Below are positions 44,601-52,800 of a stretch of DNA of 64,000 nucleotides, piece after piece. The notes under the pieces were generated by a model. The model saw nothing but the letters and a program-made list of their open reading frames with translations. It made no database searches and was not told the DNA's origin. The stretch comes from Flavobacterium sp. AG291. Lineage in GTDB: Bacteria > Bacteroidota > Bacteroidia > Flavobacteriales > Flavobacteriaceae. Position 1 is the first letter of the stretch. Every line of letters begins with the position of its first letter. Position numbers and translations under genes: made by a program. The stretch lies in contig NZ_QQAR01000016.1 in assembly GCF_003350375.1 (NCBI RefSeq), positions 1 through 64,000 on the forward strand, written 5' to 3'.

Positions 44601-46460
44601 AAGCTGAGTTCCCGGGACAGGAGTAACAGTTACAGGTAGCAGGTAAGCTCTTATGTAGTCATTTGCTGCTGTTTCACCAATACTTCTCCAATCAAAAGCA
44701 AGATTAAGGCTGGTTACTCCATTAGGGATTATTACATCTCTGTAGGCATGTACTACAGAAGCAGATGTAATAGTATAAGTATTGCTTGCACCATTGTCAT
44801 TACTGATGTAAAGTGATTGCGATCCACCATTGTTAACTGCACTTCCAACAACCCATTTGTTTACCTGAGTTCCGTTGTTTATTGTCCAGTTATAAGGTGT
44901 GGTTTCCCAATTTTGAGTATAAGGTATGGTAGCAGGAATTTGCGTTGTACTAAACGCAAAAGGTCCACTCCAAATACTAAATGTACCGTCGCCACAGTTT
45001 GATCTTACATAATACTCATAAGCTGTTGAAGGCTGTAATGTGGTACCATCAGTCATTGAAGTCGCTGTGATGGTATTCGAAGTTACGTTTATTCCTGCTC
45101 CTGTTGGTAGTCCTGTCCCCGCCGGCTGAACAGCAAGCTGCCATGAGGTAGCAGTACCTGCCGCCCATGTAAGGTCTCCACTTGTAGGAGTTGGGTTAGA
45201 AGCTGCAAGTCCGGTTGGTGCAGCACAATATACCTGTTGTATTGATAAAGTATATGGAGTTGTTTGCGCTGCTGTACTGGTAGATATAACAATATAAATA
45301 CTGTTTCCGGCAGTTACCGGTAAAGCAGCAATGTTTACATTTCCAATGCCTCCACCTATACAAGCTACATTAATGTCTGAACAGTTGTCATATACGAACA
45401 TAGCCGCTCCGGTTCCGGAGTTAGTCATGCTTATATTCAGGTTACCTGTTACAGTAGGGGTATAAGTGTATACTACATCATTACCCGAAAGATAGGTGCC
45501 TGTTGTACCACAGGTTGTACCCGGAGCTCCTTCATATACATCACTAAAGTTAGATGTATTGTTGGTAGTTGAATATGGTATTGTAGGGACAACTAAAGGA
45601 TAATTACAACTTTCGCCAAGTGTTCCTGTTTTAAAGAAATAAGGCCCTAACCACGCACTTTGTCCGGTATCAGGGCATATTGCTTTTACAAAAGCCTTGT
45701 AGTTTGTACTGGCCGTAAGGCCGCCTTTTGTATACGGTGGCTGTCCTGCATAGGTTTCACCTACACCGGTAGATGGAAGATTAGCATCTAACACTTCGAT
45801 TTCCCAAGATGTGGCTCCTCCGTTATTTACCCAGTTAAATGTAGCTGAGTTAAGACCAACACTTGTAGCGCTTAACGTAGTAGGATCGGCACATTGCGCT
45901 GTTACTCTTACGTCGTCAATAAGCCAACGGTCACAGTTGTCTCCTTCCATTACAAATGCAATGTGTGCATTTCCTGAAATTGCCGGCAGTGTAATTACTT
46001 TTTCATAGTAAGTTGTTTGCAGCGGATTAATTGTTGTTTCTGTCCAGGTTTGCAAATCGGTATAAGCTGCAAGATTTGTTGGATCTGAATCTGTGGAGAT
46101 TTTTACTTTGTATACACCTCCCTGGTCACCGGCAAGTGTAAGCCTCGAGAAAAATCTAAGCTGTGCGTTAACCGGCATGTTAATGTAAGGAGTGATTAAC
46201 CAGTCTTTCGGAATTGGCATTCCGGTGGCAACGTTTTCCCTGTCCAGATAGGCAGAGTAGTTACCGTTATTGGAGGGTTTTGTAGAACTGTTCGCTTCTC
46301 TAACCCATGTTACATTGGGTCCCAGTTCATTTACCACTGTCCATCCGGGTGGTGCGGCAGGTGTACCTGTCCAGGGATCTTCAAATCCCTCGTTGGGTAA
46401 CTGTGCAAAACCACAAATTGACATTAGCAAAGCTAAAATCAAGAAAGTAATTTTTTTCAT
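38667..46460 (-). CDS. Giant adhesin-like T9SS type B protein, paralogue A
   Basis: A 2597-residue secreted protein, most distant of three tandem paralogues. Signal peptide at ~1-19 (cut near GFAQ). Residues 20-190 are a cleaved-adhesin/choice-of-anchor-J-like domain (NEGFEDPWTGTPAAPPGW, then NCDRWLIDDVRV). An Fn3-like domain, a PPC-like domain (YSTTNNTSNFSDVYEG) and another Fn3 follow. Four ~272-residue super-repeats (starting near 513, 788, 1060 and 1331) each pair an adhesin-like jelly-roll (NGTQxNKWVVG, then HAYRDITIP) with an Fn3 domain. Near 1605 there is one PPC-like module, then a DUF642/carbohydrate-binding-like domain (1743-1930), two CHU_C-type Ig-like domains (~1993-2160) and three ~90-residue repeats with NFTTGGTF and GLVxDxxTG. 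Residues 2510-2597 are the sorting tail (GISPNNDGLNDYFDL, then NRYGQEVY). Function inferred as surface adhesion. Confidence 0.9.
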   Translation of the reverse strand: MKKITFLILALLMSICGFAQLPNEGFEDPWTGTPAAPPGWTVVNELGPNVTWVREANSSTKPSNNGNYSAYLDRENVATGMPIPKDWLITPYINMPVNAQLRFFSRLTLAGDQGGVYKVKISTDSDPTNLAAYTDLQTWTETTINPLQTTYYEKVITLPAISGNAHIAFVMEGDNCDRWLIDDVRVTAQCADPTTLSATSVGLNSATFNWVNNGGATSWEIEVLDANLPSTGVGETYAGQPPYTKGGLTASTNYKAFVKAICPDTGQSAWLGPYFFKTGTLGESCNYPLVVPTIPYSTTNNTSNFSDVYEGAPGTTCGTTGTYLSGNDVVYTYTPTVTGNLNISMTNSGTGAAMFVYDNCSDINVACIGGGIGNVNIAALPVTAGNSIYIVISTSTAAQTTPYTLSIQQVYCAAPTGLAASNPTPTSGDLTWAAGTATSWQLAVQPAGTGLPTGAGINVTSNTITATSMTDGTTLQPSTAYEYYVRSNCGDGTFSIWSGPFAFSTTQIPATIPYTQNWETTPYNWTINNGTQVNKWVVGSAVNNGGSQSLYISNDNGASNTYTITSASVVHAYRDVIIPNGVTSLNLAFDWRSIGETAANDYIRAYLLPVTVTPVPGTQLVGSATNIKIGNDLYNNANWSTFNGVVDVSAIQGQTRRLVLEWRNTTATGAQPPAAIDNINFTVITCPAPSAPQVLAGTLTNSSVNISWTAPTSVPAQGYQYYLSTSATTPVATTPETGTSATTTATNVTLQPSTTYYFWVRANCGTGDTSTWAGPLSFIAPQIPATMDYAQNFDGASHGWALSNGTQTNKWVVGPATSNSPANSLYISQDNGTTNSYNTSAASVVHAYRDITIPAGVDQIELTYDWKSVAEAATLDWIKVWIAPTTFNPTPGTQITTANATQIGTSLSLNSSWTTLSNIIQAGTLNLGGSTRRLIFEWRNDGTGGNQPPAAIDNINFKVIQCPQPSALAMSNLTAADASFTWTPPALGASGYEYYLSTNPTPPTSSSTVSGATTAPTVSIPNLPASTTHYIWVRTDCSTSKSYWIGPVSFLTPQIPATMDYSQNFDMGAHNWDLINGTQTNKWVVGTAASSSTPNSLYISDTNGTTNNYNLSATTLVHAYRDITIPNPAEELVLTFDWRGMGESNIDYFKIWLVPTSYIPAAGTAIVAGTGRVQVGGNFQLNSIWQTSNILIPATALQGQTMRLVFEWRNSASGGQQPPAAIDNINLKVVTCPASSNLQMPVNNSGGVTFTWTPPTTVSPTYEYYYSQEPTPPGESTTALGTSPTAAVTLSGLPPSTTYYFWVRNDCGSGGKSLWLGPYEFNTVLEPVSLNYDENFDGTSHGWVIKNGTQTNRWVVGDATYNSPSNSLYISDNGGVTNTYTVTAGSTVHAYKDFIIPTGTTAVDLSFDWKSVGQASVDYIKVWRVINTFVPTPGTTITASGTDRQLLGTVSNNANWTNQSYILNTTGYAGTNMRIIFEWTNNTFTGDQPAGAIDNINLTLITCPKPTALGATASTQTGATFNWTEAGTATAWEVYVTTPGSQTPTASTPGVSAGSNPFTYSDPAIQPSSNYVYYVRAVCSSSDKSKWAGPFAFQTAIGNDECTGAYTLLQNPYGQECQSSSTAMYTGATPSPQPFTCGGSNAADIWYEFVATSDRANIVLDNFAINSTASQAVVIELYQGETCGSLLQLQCATTNVMMARNLVVGATYKVRCYLNATTANLNTVFKICVNTPEPPSEGNPQDCLITTINPSFEFPLVTGIYPATDVYQNTVQGWRTTASDNRMEFWPVPNMESHPGYEGNQFIELNAYEPSGLYQDYDSPAGTVFTYSFGHKGRSAGGPDVLELRAGTPGGTLSTVTVASTGKDNWVTYTGTYTVPAGQTVTRFMFIAISTSATGPTALSTGNFLDGIRFTADNSVVSVTPSQATCIDNVVTVVGSGTGEWSAYPTNPSPTEIADPSSNTTTITGFAANGEYWFNWTTAYCSSAIKVTYDNGSVPEPVVVSTIDYCVGETPAQLTATALTGNILNWYTTATGGTADTTAPTPDTNAETSVTYYVSQKATDQCESPRAAITVNVHPIPAAPAAMPALEYCQNATAAPLTATALTGNTLNWYTQATGGTASTVAPTPSTATAGVTSYYVSQVSAYSCESARTEIVVTVNPSIVPVTDFTYAVTSICQEDINPVAVPATGQTPGGYYSSQPGLILNPATGEIMLDLSVAGTYTVSYTVNPDSSVCNSGNTSSTIITITPLADAITGFSYTTPVCSDSANQLPVLDTNFTTGGTFTGDNGLVVDPVTGEINIAASTSGEHTVTYAIGQNVPNCVAAGTGTASITITQVFTPVTAFDYNDIFCFDAADASPNLYPNFTTGGTFSGTPGLVIDGTTGVVDVAASSAGIHTVTYTIIGDAANCVHDGSSTFTFTIVSQYEFSFNGQCEGTNYVITASPANGDFSNEDAAISFRWSNASGNTIGTDSNIINVSEYANSTPENDTFPMDLFLTVTINGCETTKMFTVDGIGCSIQKGISPNNDGLNDYFDLEFIGVKRLAIFNRYGQEVYTKDNYKNEWVGQTNKGDELPTGTYYYVIERTAGGTDTGWIYINRQE
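41650..44924 (-). repeat. Four ~272-codon super-repeats in paralogue A
   Basis: Within paralogue A the (P/D/N)Y-x-x-N-(F/W) start of the adhesin-like jelly-roll recurs at residues 513, 788, 1060 and 1331. The gaps are 275, 272 and 271 codons, an almost constant 815-825 bp. Each unit carries NKWVVG or NRWVVG, SLYIS, HAYRD and FEWRN landmarks, then a Pro-rich Fn3 domain. Such regular spacing points to growth by tandem duplication. Confidence 0.8.
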
Positions 46461-46811
46461 ATCAATTAGTTAATATTAGGTTTAAGGCTCTAAAACTAAC
46501 TAAAAAAGAAATGTCAGGATTTTATTTACAAAACAAAAAAGTGAATAATTAAGTTTACAAACAAAATCATTAAGGATTGTTATGTTTTTAACTTAATTTT
46601 ATTTTATAATGTCGATGTATTCTTATATATTATGAGATTTTTTCTCTAAAACTCAATAATTAAGAAAAATTCTATAATTGTGTGAAGTTATGATTTTTTA
46701 TAAAATGCGAGAAAAATTTTTGGTTTTATTTAACATTTTCCACATTTATTAAGAGTGGTTTTTAAGGCTTATGCCAATTGAAAAATATAACCTGCATTTA
46801 GTACTTATATA
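46461..46811. other. AT-rich gap before paralogue A, with possible promoter
   Basis: About 350 bp between the terminator of paralogue B and the start of A hold no gene. A -7-like box (TAGTTTTA on the minus strand, 46498-46491) lies 31 nt before the A start, in line with the boxes of B and C but with one mismatch to TAnnTTTG. The rest is AT-rich with no strong hairpin that I can see. Confidence 0.5.
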
Positions 46812-46842
46812 AAAAAAGAGCCGTTGTAAAACGGCTCTTTTA
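46812..46842 (-). terminator. Terminator after paralogue B
   Basis: AAAAGAGCCGTT and AACGGCTCTTTT (46814-46841) form a strong stem, followed on the minus strand by a T-run. It ends the transcript of paralogue B before A. Confidence 0.9.
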
Positions 46843-46861
46843 AATTAAAAATTTCTGGTTC

Positions 46862-49800
46862 TTATTGCTGTCTGTTAATATATATCCAGCCGGTATTGTT
46901 TTCGCCGGTAGCACGTTCAATAACATAAAAATAAGTTCCTGTAGGCAGTTCGTTTCCATTGTTGGTCTGGCCACCCCATTCTTTCTTATAATCGTTTTTA
47001 CTGTATACTTCCTGACCGTAACGGTTAAAGATACTCAGCTTTTTCACGTTAAGCGCTGTAAGGTCAAATACATCATTCATACCATCCCCGTTTGGAGAGA
47101 TACCTCTTTGTATTTCACAGCTTGTATCAGAAACAATGATTGAGTCTTCACCGGTGCAACCTTCGGCAGTTGTAACAGTCACAAAATACTCACCTGCTGA
47201 TGGAGCAACAAACTCGCGGGCTGTAGATGTAAATCCATTAGGTCCTGTCCAAGAATATGAAGCTGTATCAATATTGAATGATCCGTCTGCGTCGGTAACT
47301 TCAATCATGTAATCGCCACCTTCACAGCCATCAATAATCAACAGGTCAATCTGCTCATTATTTTGAGTGATTTCCACACTTTCGCTGTGCGTGCAATTAT
47401 TTACAGTTACCGTTAGTGTATAGATTCCAAATCCTGAAGCAACAATACTGCTACCACCATCTATAGCAGAACCATCAAGGGTCCATGCATAAGTAGCTTC
47501 ACCCTCATTAAAGTTAGTTTCACTAACAGTTATAGTAATGTTAGAAGCTGCACAAGCTGCTTGTGGGGCACCCAGAGTGAATACAGGAGTAGGGGTGATG
47601 TTTACAGTAAATGCATTCTCATCTGTACAGTTGCCATTTTTAGCAAATACATATATAGTTTGTGTTGCAGATAATATCGTTCCGGCAGGGATAGGATTGC
47701 CCATACCACCTTGTTCTGCGTAGTATTCATTACCTGTAGTAAGCGCAGGTAGCTCATAGCTATCGCAAACATTTACATCAGCCGGAGCATCAGCAACCGG
47801 TGAAGTAGTTATAGTAACTTCAAAACTGATTTCTGCGGTACAGTTAGGTACAGTGCCTGTTTCGGCATATACATATATGGTTTGCGAAGCAGTAATAGTA
47901 TCACCTTCATTTAGTAGTGTACCAGTACCTGTCGGTCCACCCGCTTCAGTGTAATAATTACCCATTGCAAGAGCAGGAAGAGTATAGCTGTCGCAAGCAG
48001 TAACATCATCTATGGCAGGAATAACAAGTGTATTGTTAATTGTTACCGTAAATGTGTTTTGAGCTGTACACTCAGGAGTAGTTCCGCTTGAAGCCACTAT
48101 ATTAAATGTTGTGGTTTCAGTAATAACAGTACCTGCAACAACAAGTGCATTAGTAGTTGCATTATAGTAATTGTTATTTGCACTAAGTACAGGAAGCTCG
48201 TAGCTGCCACAAGCAGTAACGTCAGCCGGAGCATCAGCAACCGGTGTAGGTATTACCGCTACATTAACTGTAGCAGTAGCAGTACATCCAGTTCTGTCAA
48301 GAACTACAGTATAGGCACCTGCCTCAGTAACTGTAATTGAAGCGGTAGTTTCGGCAAGCGGAGCTCCGTCTTTAGTCCAGGTATAAGTTACCGGGGTTGA
48401 ATCAGTATCTGTAATTACAACCTCGATAGTTCCTGAAGTTCCTTCACAAATTGAGTAATCAGGCGTGATAGTATATACAGGAGTAAGATCCTGAACAATC
48501 AGGTCAAAAGGTTTAATGCCATAACAAGTTGTTGTTTTATATACCGTTCTGGTCCAAAGTGTCTGAAGGTTTTCAGTTGTATTGGCAAAAGCAGTATAGG
48601 TTGCAGAATCAATAGCATTTACTCCATTGTTGGCATCATCTTGAGTTAAGTGAATTGTAATGCTATAATCAGCAGGAGTTGTTAACGGTGCAAGCAGCGC
48701 ATCTACATTTGAAGTCAGGTCAAAAGTACTCAAACCTGAAGCATCACATGCGGTAAGGTTTACAGGATTTCCTGTAAGTTCGTTAATAGATGTATAGTTT
48801 TCAATAACTACTTTACCTTCATAGGTACAAGATATATTATCCATGCTTACCTGAACACCATAGGTTCCCGGCTCAGTAACTATATAAGTAGACTCGGTCG
48901 CGTCTGGTATAACGATACCATCTTTAAACCAGGTATAATCATATTGATAGCCTGTCATTCCACTGTCAAGAGTATGTGTTTCGGTATCGCAAAGTGCAGT
49001 TCCGTTAGCAACCAATAAATCTCCACCAAGATCAAGGTCTCCAATATCAAAACTACCTCCGCCAAGGAATACGGCAGAAGCTCTGGCTCTGTCCCTGTAG
49101 TCTGCAATAACCAGTTTTATATGGTATATTTCTCCTGGAACAACATCTGCTTCAGCTTTCATAGGAATAGTTTGCCCATTAAAGTTAATTGCTGCGCCAA
49201 GAGGCTGCACAAAGTTATTCTGACCAAAATACTCTATGTTTTGAGAGCCGCAACTAGCATTATATTGACCATCTTTAATGTTTGTAACACTTACCGGAAT
49301 ATTTGTTCCCGGTATTACCGCAAGGTTTTTCTTGTTGCCGTTTGGTTCTGTCAATATAAAGGCAAATGAATCAGTAAAGTCACACTGATATGAACCATAT
49401 TCAGTCGAAGCAAAAAGGAAATCGAAACTGAATTTATTTGTTAATGGTACAAAGTCAAATTCAAGAATTGATGCATCGTTAGTTCCTGCAGTCTGAGTAG
49501 GATCATTAGCAACAGTAATATTGTTTAGTTCTGCATCGCCAGGCCATGTCGTGCTTCCTGAAGCTATGTTTGTATTGTTTACAAACGGACCTTCTGCTAA
49601 TAGTGCATTACCTGTAGACATAACCACTCCATAATTGAACGGGAAAGTAGCACCGTTAGCATCAAAATAAGCTATACTTGCCACACCATTTTGATCTGCC
49701 TGAGATTTAGATGTAATGTTGCTTACAAGCGCACATTCTGAATTTATGAGTACTTCACTAACAAGCTGCTCTATACTGTAAGTGTCAGTAATAACATCTA

Positions 49801-52800
49801 TAGGACTGTTAGGAACTCTCACGCAGATATTGAACTGAGATGTCTGGTTAGGATCAGTAGTATTGCTGTATACCCTTATTTTGTAGGTGTTGCCTACAAT
49901 AAGATTAGCCGCAGTACTTGCGTTTGCGTCGCTACAGTACAGTTGTGTTAATGAGCCGCACTGATCTCCCGAATATACCACGTGGTACAAATCTGAAGTA
50001 GTACCGGTAATGTAAGATAGCGAGATTAGGTGTGTAGTATGAGTCGCTGTAAATTCAAACCAAATATCATCATCATCATTTGTATTTCCACATGTGTTAG
50101 GTTCAGGAGATGCTGTAGCTCCATATACGTTAGCAACAGTACTTAAATTACAGTTTGCATCCTGGTTTACCTGTAGTATAGTAGCATTAGCACATTCATC
50201 ATTAGGTGCCGGTGGTGGTGGGGTACTAACACAAAGCTGGAATTTAGAACTCTGGTTTGGAGTAGAAGTAGCACTCCATACTCTTATCTTATAAGTTTCG
50301 CCAACTGTAAGATTGGACGCAAGACTCTGGTTGATGTCGCTACAATAAAGTTGTGTAAGCGATCCACATGCGCTACCCTGGTAAACTGAATGGTAAAGAT
50401 CATCTGTACCTGAGTTAACGTTTTTAAGGTCTATAATGTGGGCTGTGCTTGTTGCTACAAATTCAAACCATACATCATCGTCTGCTGTATTGCTGCAAGT
50501 GTTTGCCTGAGGTGAAGCTGTCGCAGAAGCGATAGTTCCATTTACGATATTGTCACAAACAGTTGTAGGGTTAGTAAGTACAACAATAGCATTAGCACAT
50601 TCATCATTTACAGGTGCCGGTGGTGGTGTACCAACACAGACGCTGAATGTTGTGTTTTGTTTAATAGTTGCCGAATTAGCCACTTTTGTATAAACTCTTA
50701 TGTAATATGTCTGACCAATAGTTAAGTTATTAGCAAAACTCTCATCTGCATCACTACAATATAAAGGCGTGGTAGCAGTACCTGCCGCAGCATGTAGTTC
50801 ATGAAGCATATCGGTTGTAGATCCATTTATACCTGTAATCTTGATTTTGTGAGTAGTGTTTTGTGCTACAAACTTAAACCAAACGTCGTTTGAAGCAACT
50901 AATCCTGTTGCTGTACAAATAAGAGGTACAGAAGACTGTGAAGCCGAAATTACACTACCTGACAATGGATTTTCACAGTCATAATTAGGACTTACAGGAA
51001 CCGTTAATGCACCTGCAAATTCATCATTTACCGGTGGAGCAGGCGGAGTGGTAAGACACAACTGGAATGTTGTTTTTTGCAGTGGTGTCGACGTAAATGT
51101 CCAGATTCTTAATTTATATGTCTGACCCACTACTAAATTAGTATGCGTAGTAGCATTTGCTGTTATTGTACCACAAGACGTAACTTGTGATAAAGCGGTA
51201 CAGTTACCAGAGTATAGTGTATGGGTAAGCTGTGTTGAGTTGGTTATGTTACTAAAGTTTACATTTACAGAAGGGCTTGTAGCAACAAACTCATACCATA
51301 TATCGTCATCCGGAGTTCCGGTACAAGTGGTAGTTATGCCTGTTGAAGCTGTTGCACCATAAACATTACCTGATGCAAAATTAGTACATGTTAAATCAGG
51401 ACTAACTGTTATTGGTGTAGGTGTGCTACAATCATCATTAACAGGTCTTAATGTGAAATAGAATGGCCCTGCCCACTGGCTGTTTCCTACTGTGCTACCA
51501 CACATGGTTCTTATGTAATATACATACTGTGTTCCGTAAGTAACAGCTCCCGGAGTAAGTGTATATTCGCTTATTCCTGCATAAGGAACTCCCGAAGTTG
51601 AAGCTGATGGAGGTGTGTGTCCCTCAGCCTCATAAAGAAGTATTTGCCAGTTCGATGCCGTACCTGTCTGATCCCAGTCTAAAGTCGCTGTTGTGTTAGT
51701 AACATTTTTTACCGCCAGGTTTATAGGCTTGTCACAAGTAACAACCTTTATATTAAGGTTGTCAAGAGCGGCTGCCGGAAGGCCAACGTTGTTAAAGTCG
51801 TTTCTCCATTCAAATACCAGTCTTCTGGTTGTTCCTGCATAAGCGGTTACCGGAGTGGCAAGATATTTTGTTGTCCATTCAGGTGAATTGTTAAGATCAC
51901 CGCCTACTTTAATTCTGTCACCGGAGCCGGCTCCTGCTGCTATAATTTGTGTTCCTGGTGTTGGTGCAAAAGTAACCGGAACCATCCATACTCTCATGTA
52001 GTCTACAGGAAGAGATCCGGCTCCATTTTCACCCAGACATTTAAAATCAAATTCAATTGCAACTTCTGTTGCTCCTACAGGAATGTTAATATCTCTGTAT
52101 GCATGAACAACACATGCCGGTGAACTGTTAGCATAACCATTAGTCAGGCCTTCATCATTTGTAATATATAATGATTTTGCAGCACTACTGCTTGTTGCCG
52201 AGCCTACCACCCATTTGTTTATCTGTGTTCCGTTTAGGAAAGAAAATTCATGGCTAGGTCCATCGAAGTTTTGTGTCAGGTCAAGATTCGCCGGTACCTG
52301 AGGTATAATTACTGATACAGGTCCTGTCCAGAAACTTTTTCCAGATGCACCACAGCTGCTTCTAACCCATACATAATAGGTTTGCGAAGATGAGAGCGAT
52401 GGTATAGTAGCGCTAGTTGCAGGGGCTGATACGCTTCCTTGAGCCACAGTGGTTTCTGTAGGAGCAGTTGTGGTTGTTGAATAGTAATATTCATATTCTG
52501 ATGGTGTAGTTCCTCCTGGTGCTACCCAGTTAAATGTAGCACTATTTGGTGTTGCCGAAGCAAGCGTAAGAGCTGTAGGCGAAGAACAACTGATAACTTT
52601 TACAGCAAGATTATCAATAGCTCCTGGTGTTTGTGTCCCTACAGCAGTGTTATTAGTCCATTCAAATACCAGTCTTCTGGTAGAGTTTGAAAGGGCGGCA
52701 GCTTCTACTACAAGGTTTTGTAGTGTCCAGTCCGGAGTAAGCTGTAAATTACCGCCAACCTGAATTCCACCGCTATTAGCAGTCGTTATCGCAGTACCGG

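Noticed and set aside
38893..46473. Plus-strand open frames opposite paralogue A
   Set aside because: They are short frames caused by the repetitive, low-stop composition of the giant gene. They lack signal peptides, domains or consistent codon use.
46461..46861. Broken link between giant genes A and B (one gene split by mutation)
   Set aside because: B ends with a full sorting tail and terminator, and A starts with its own signal peptide, so they are separate genes.
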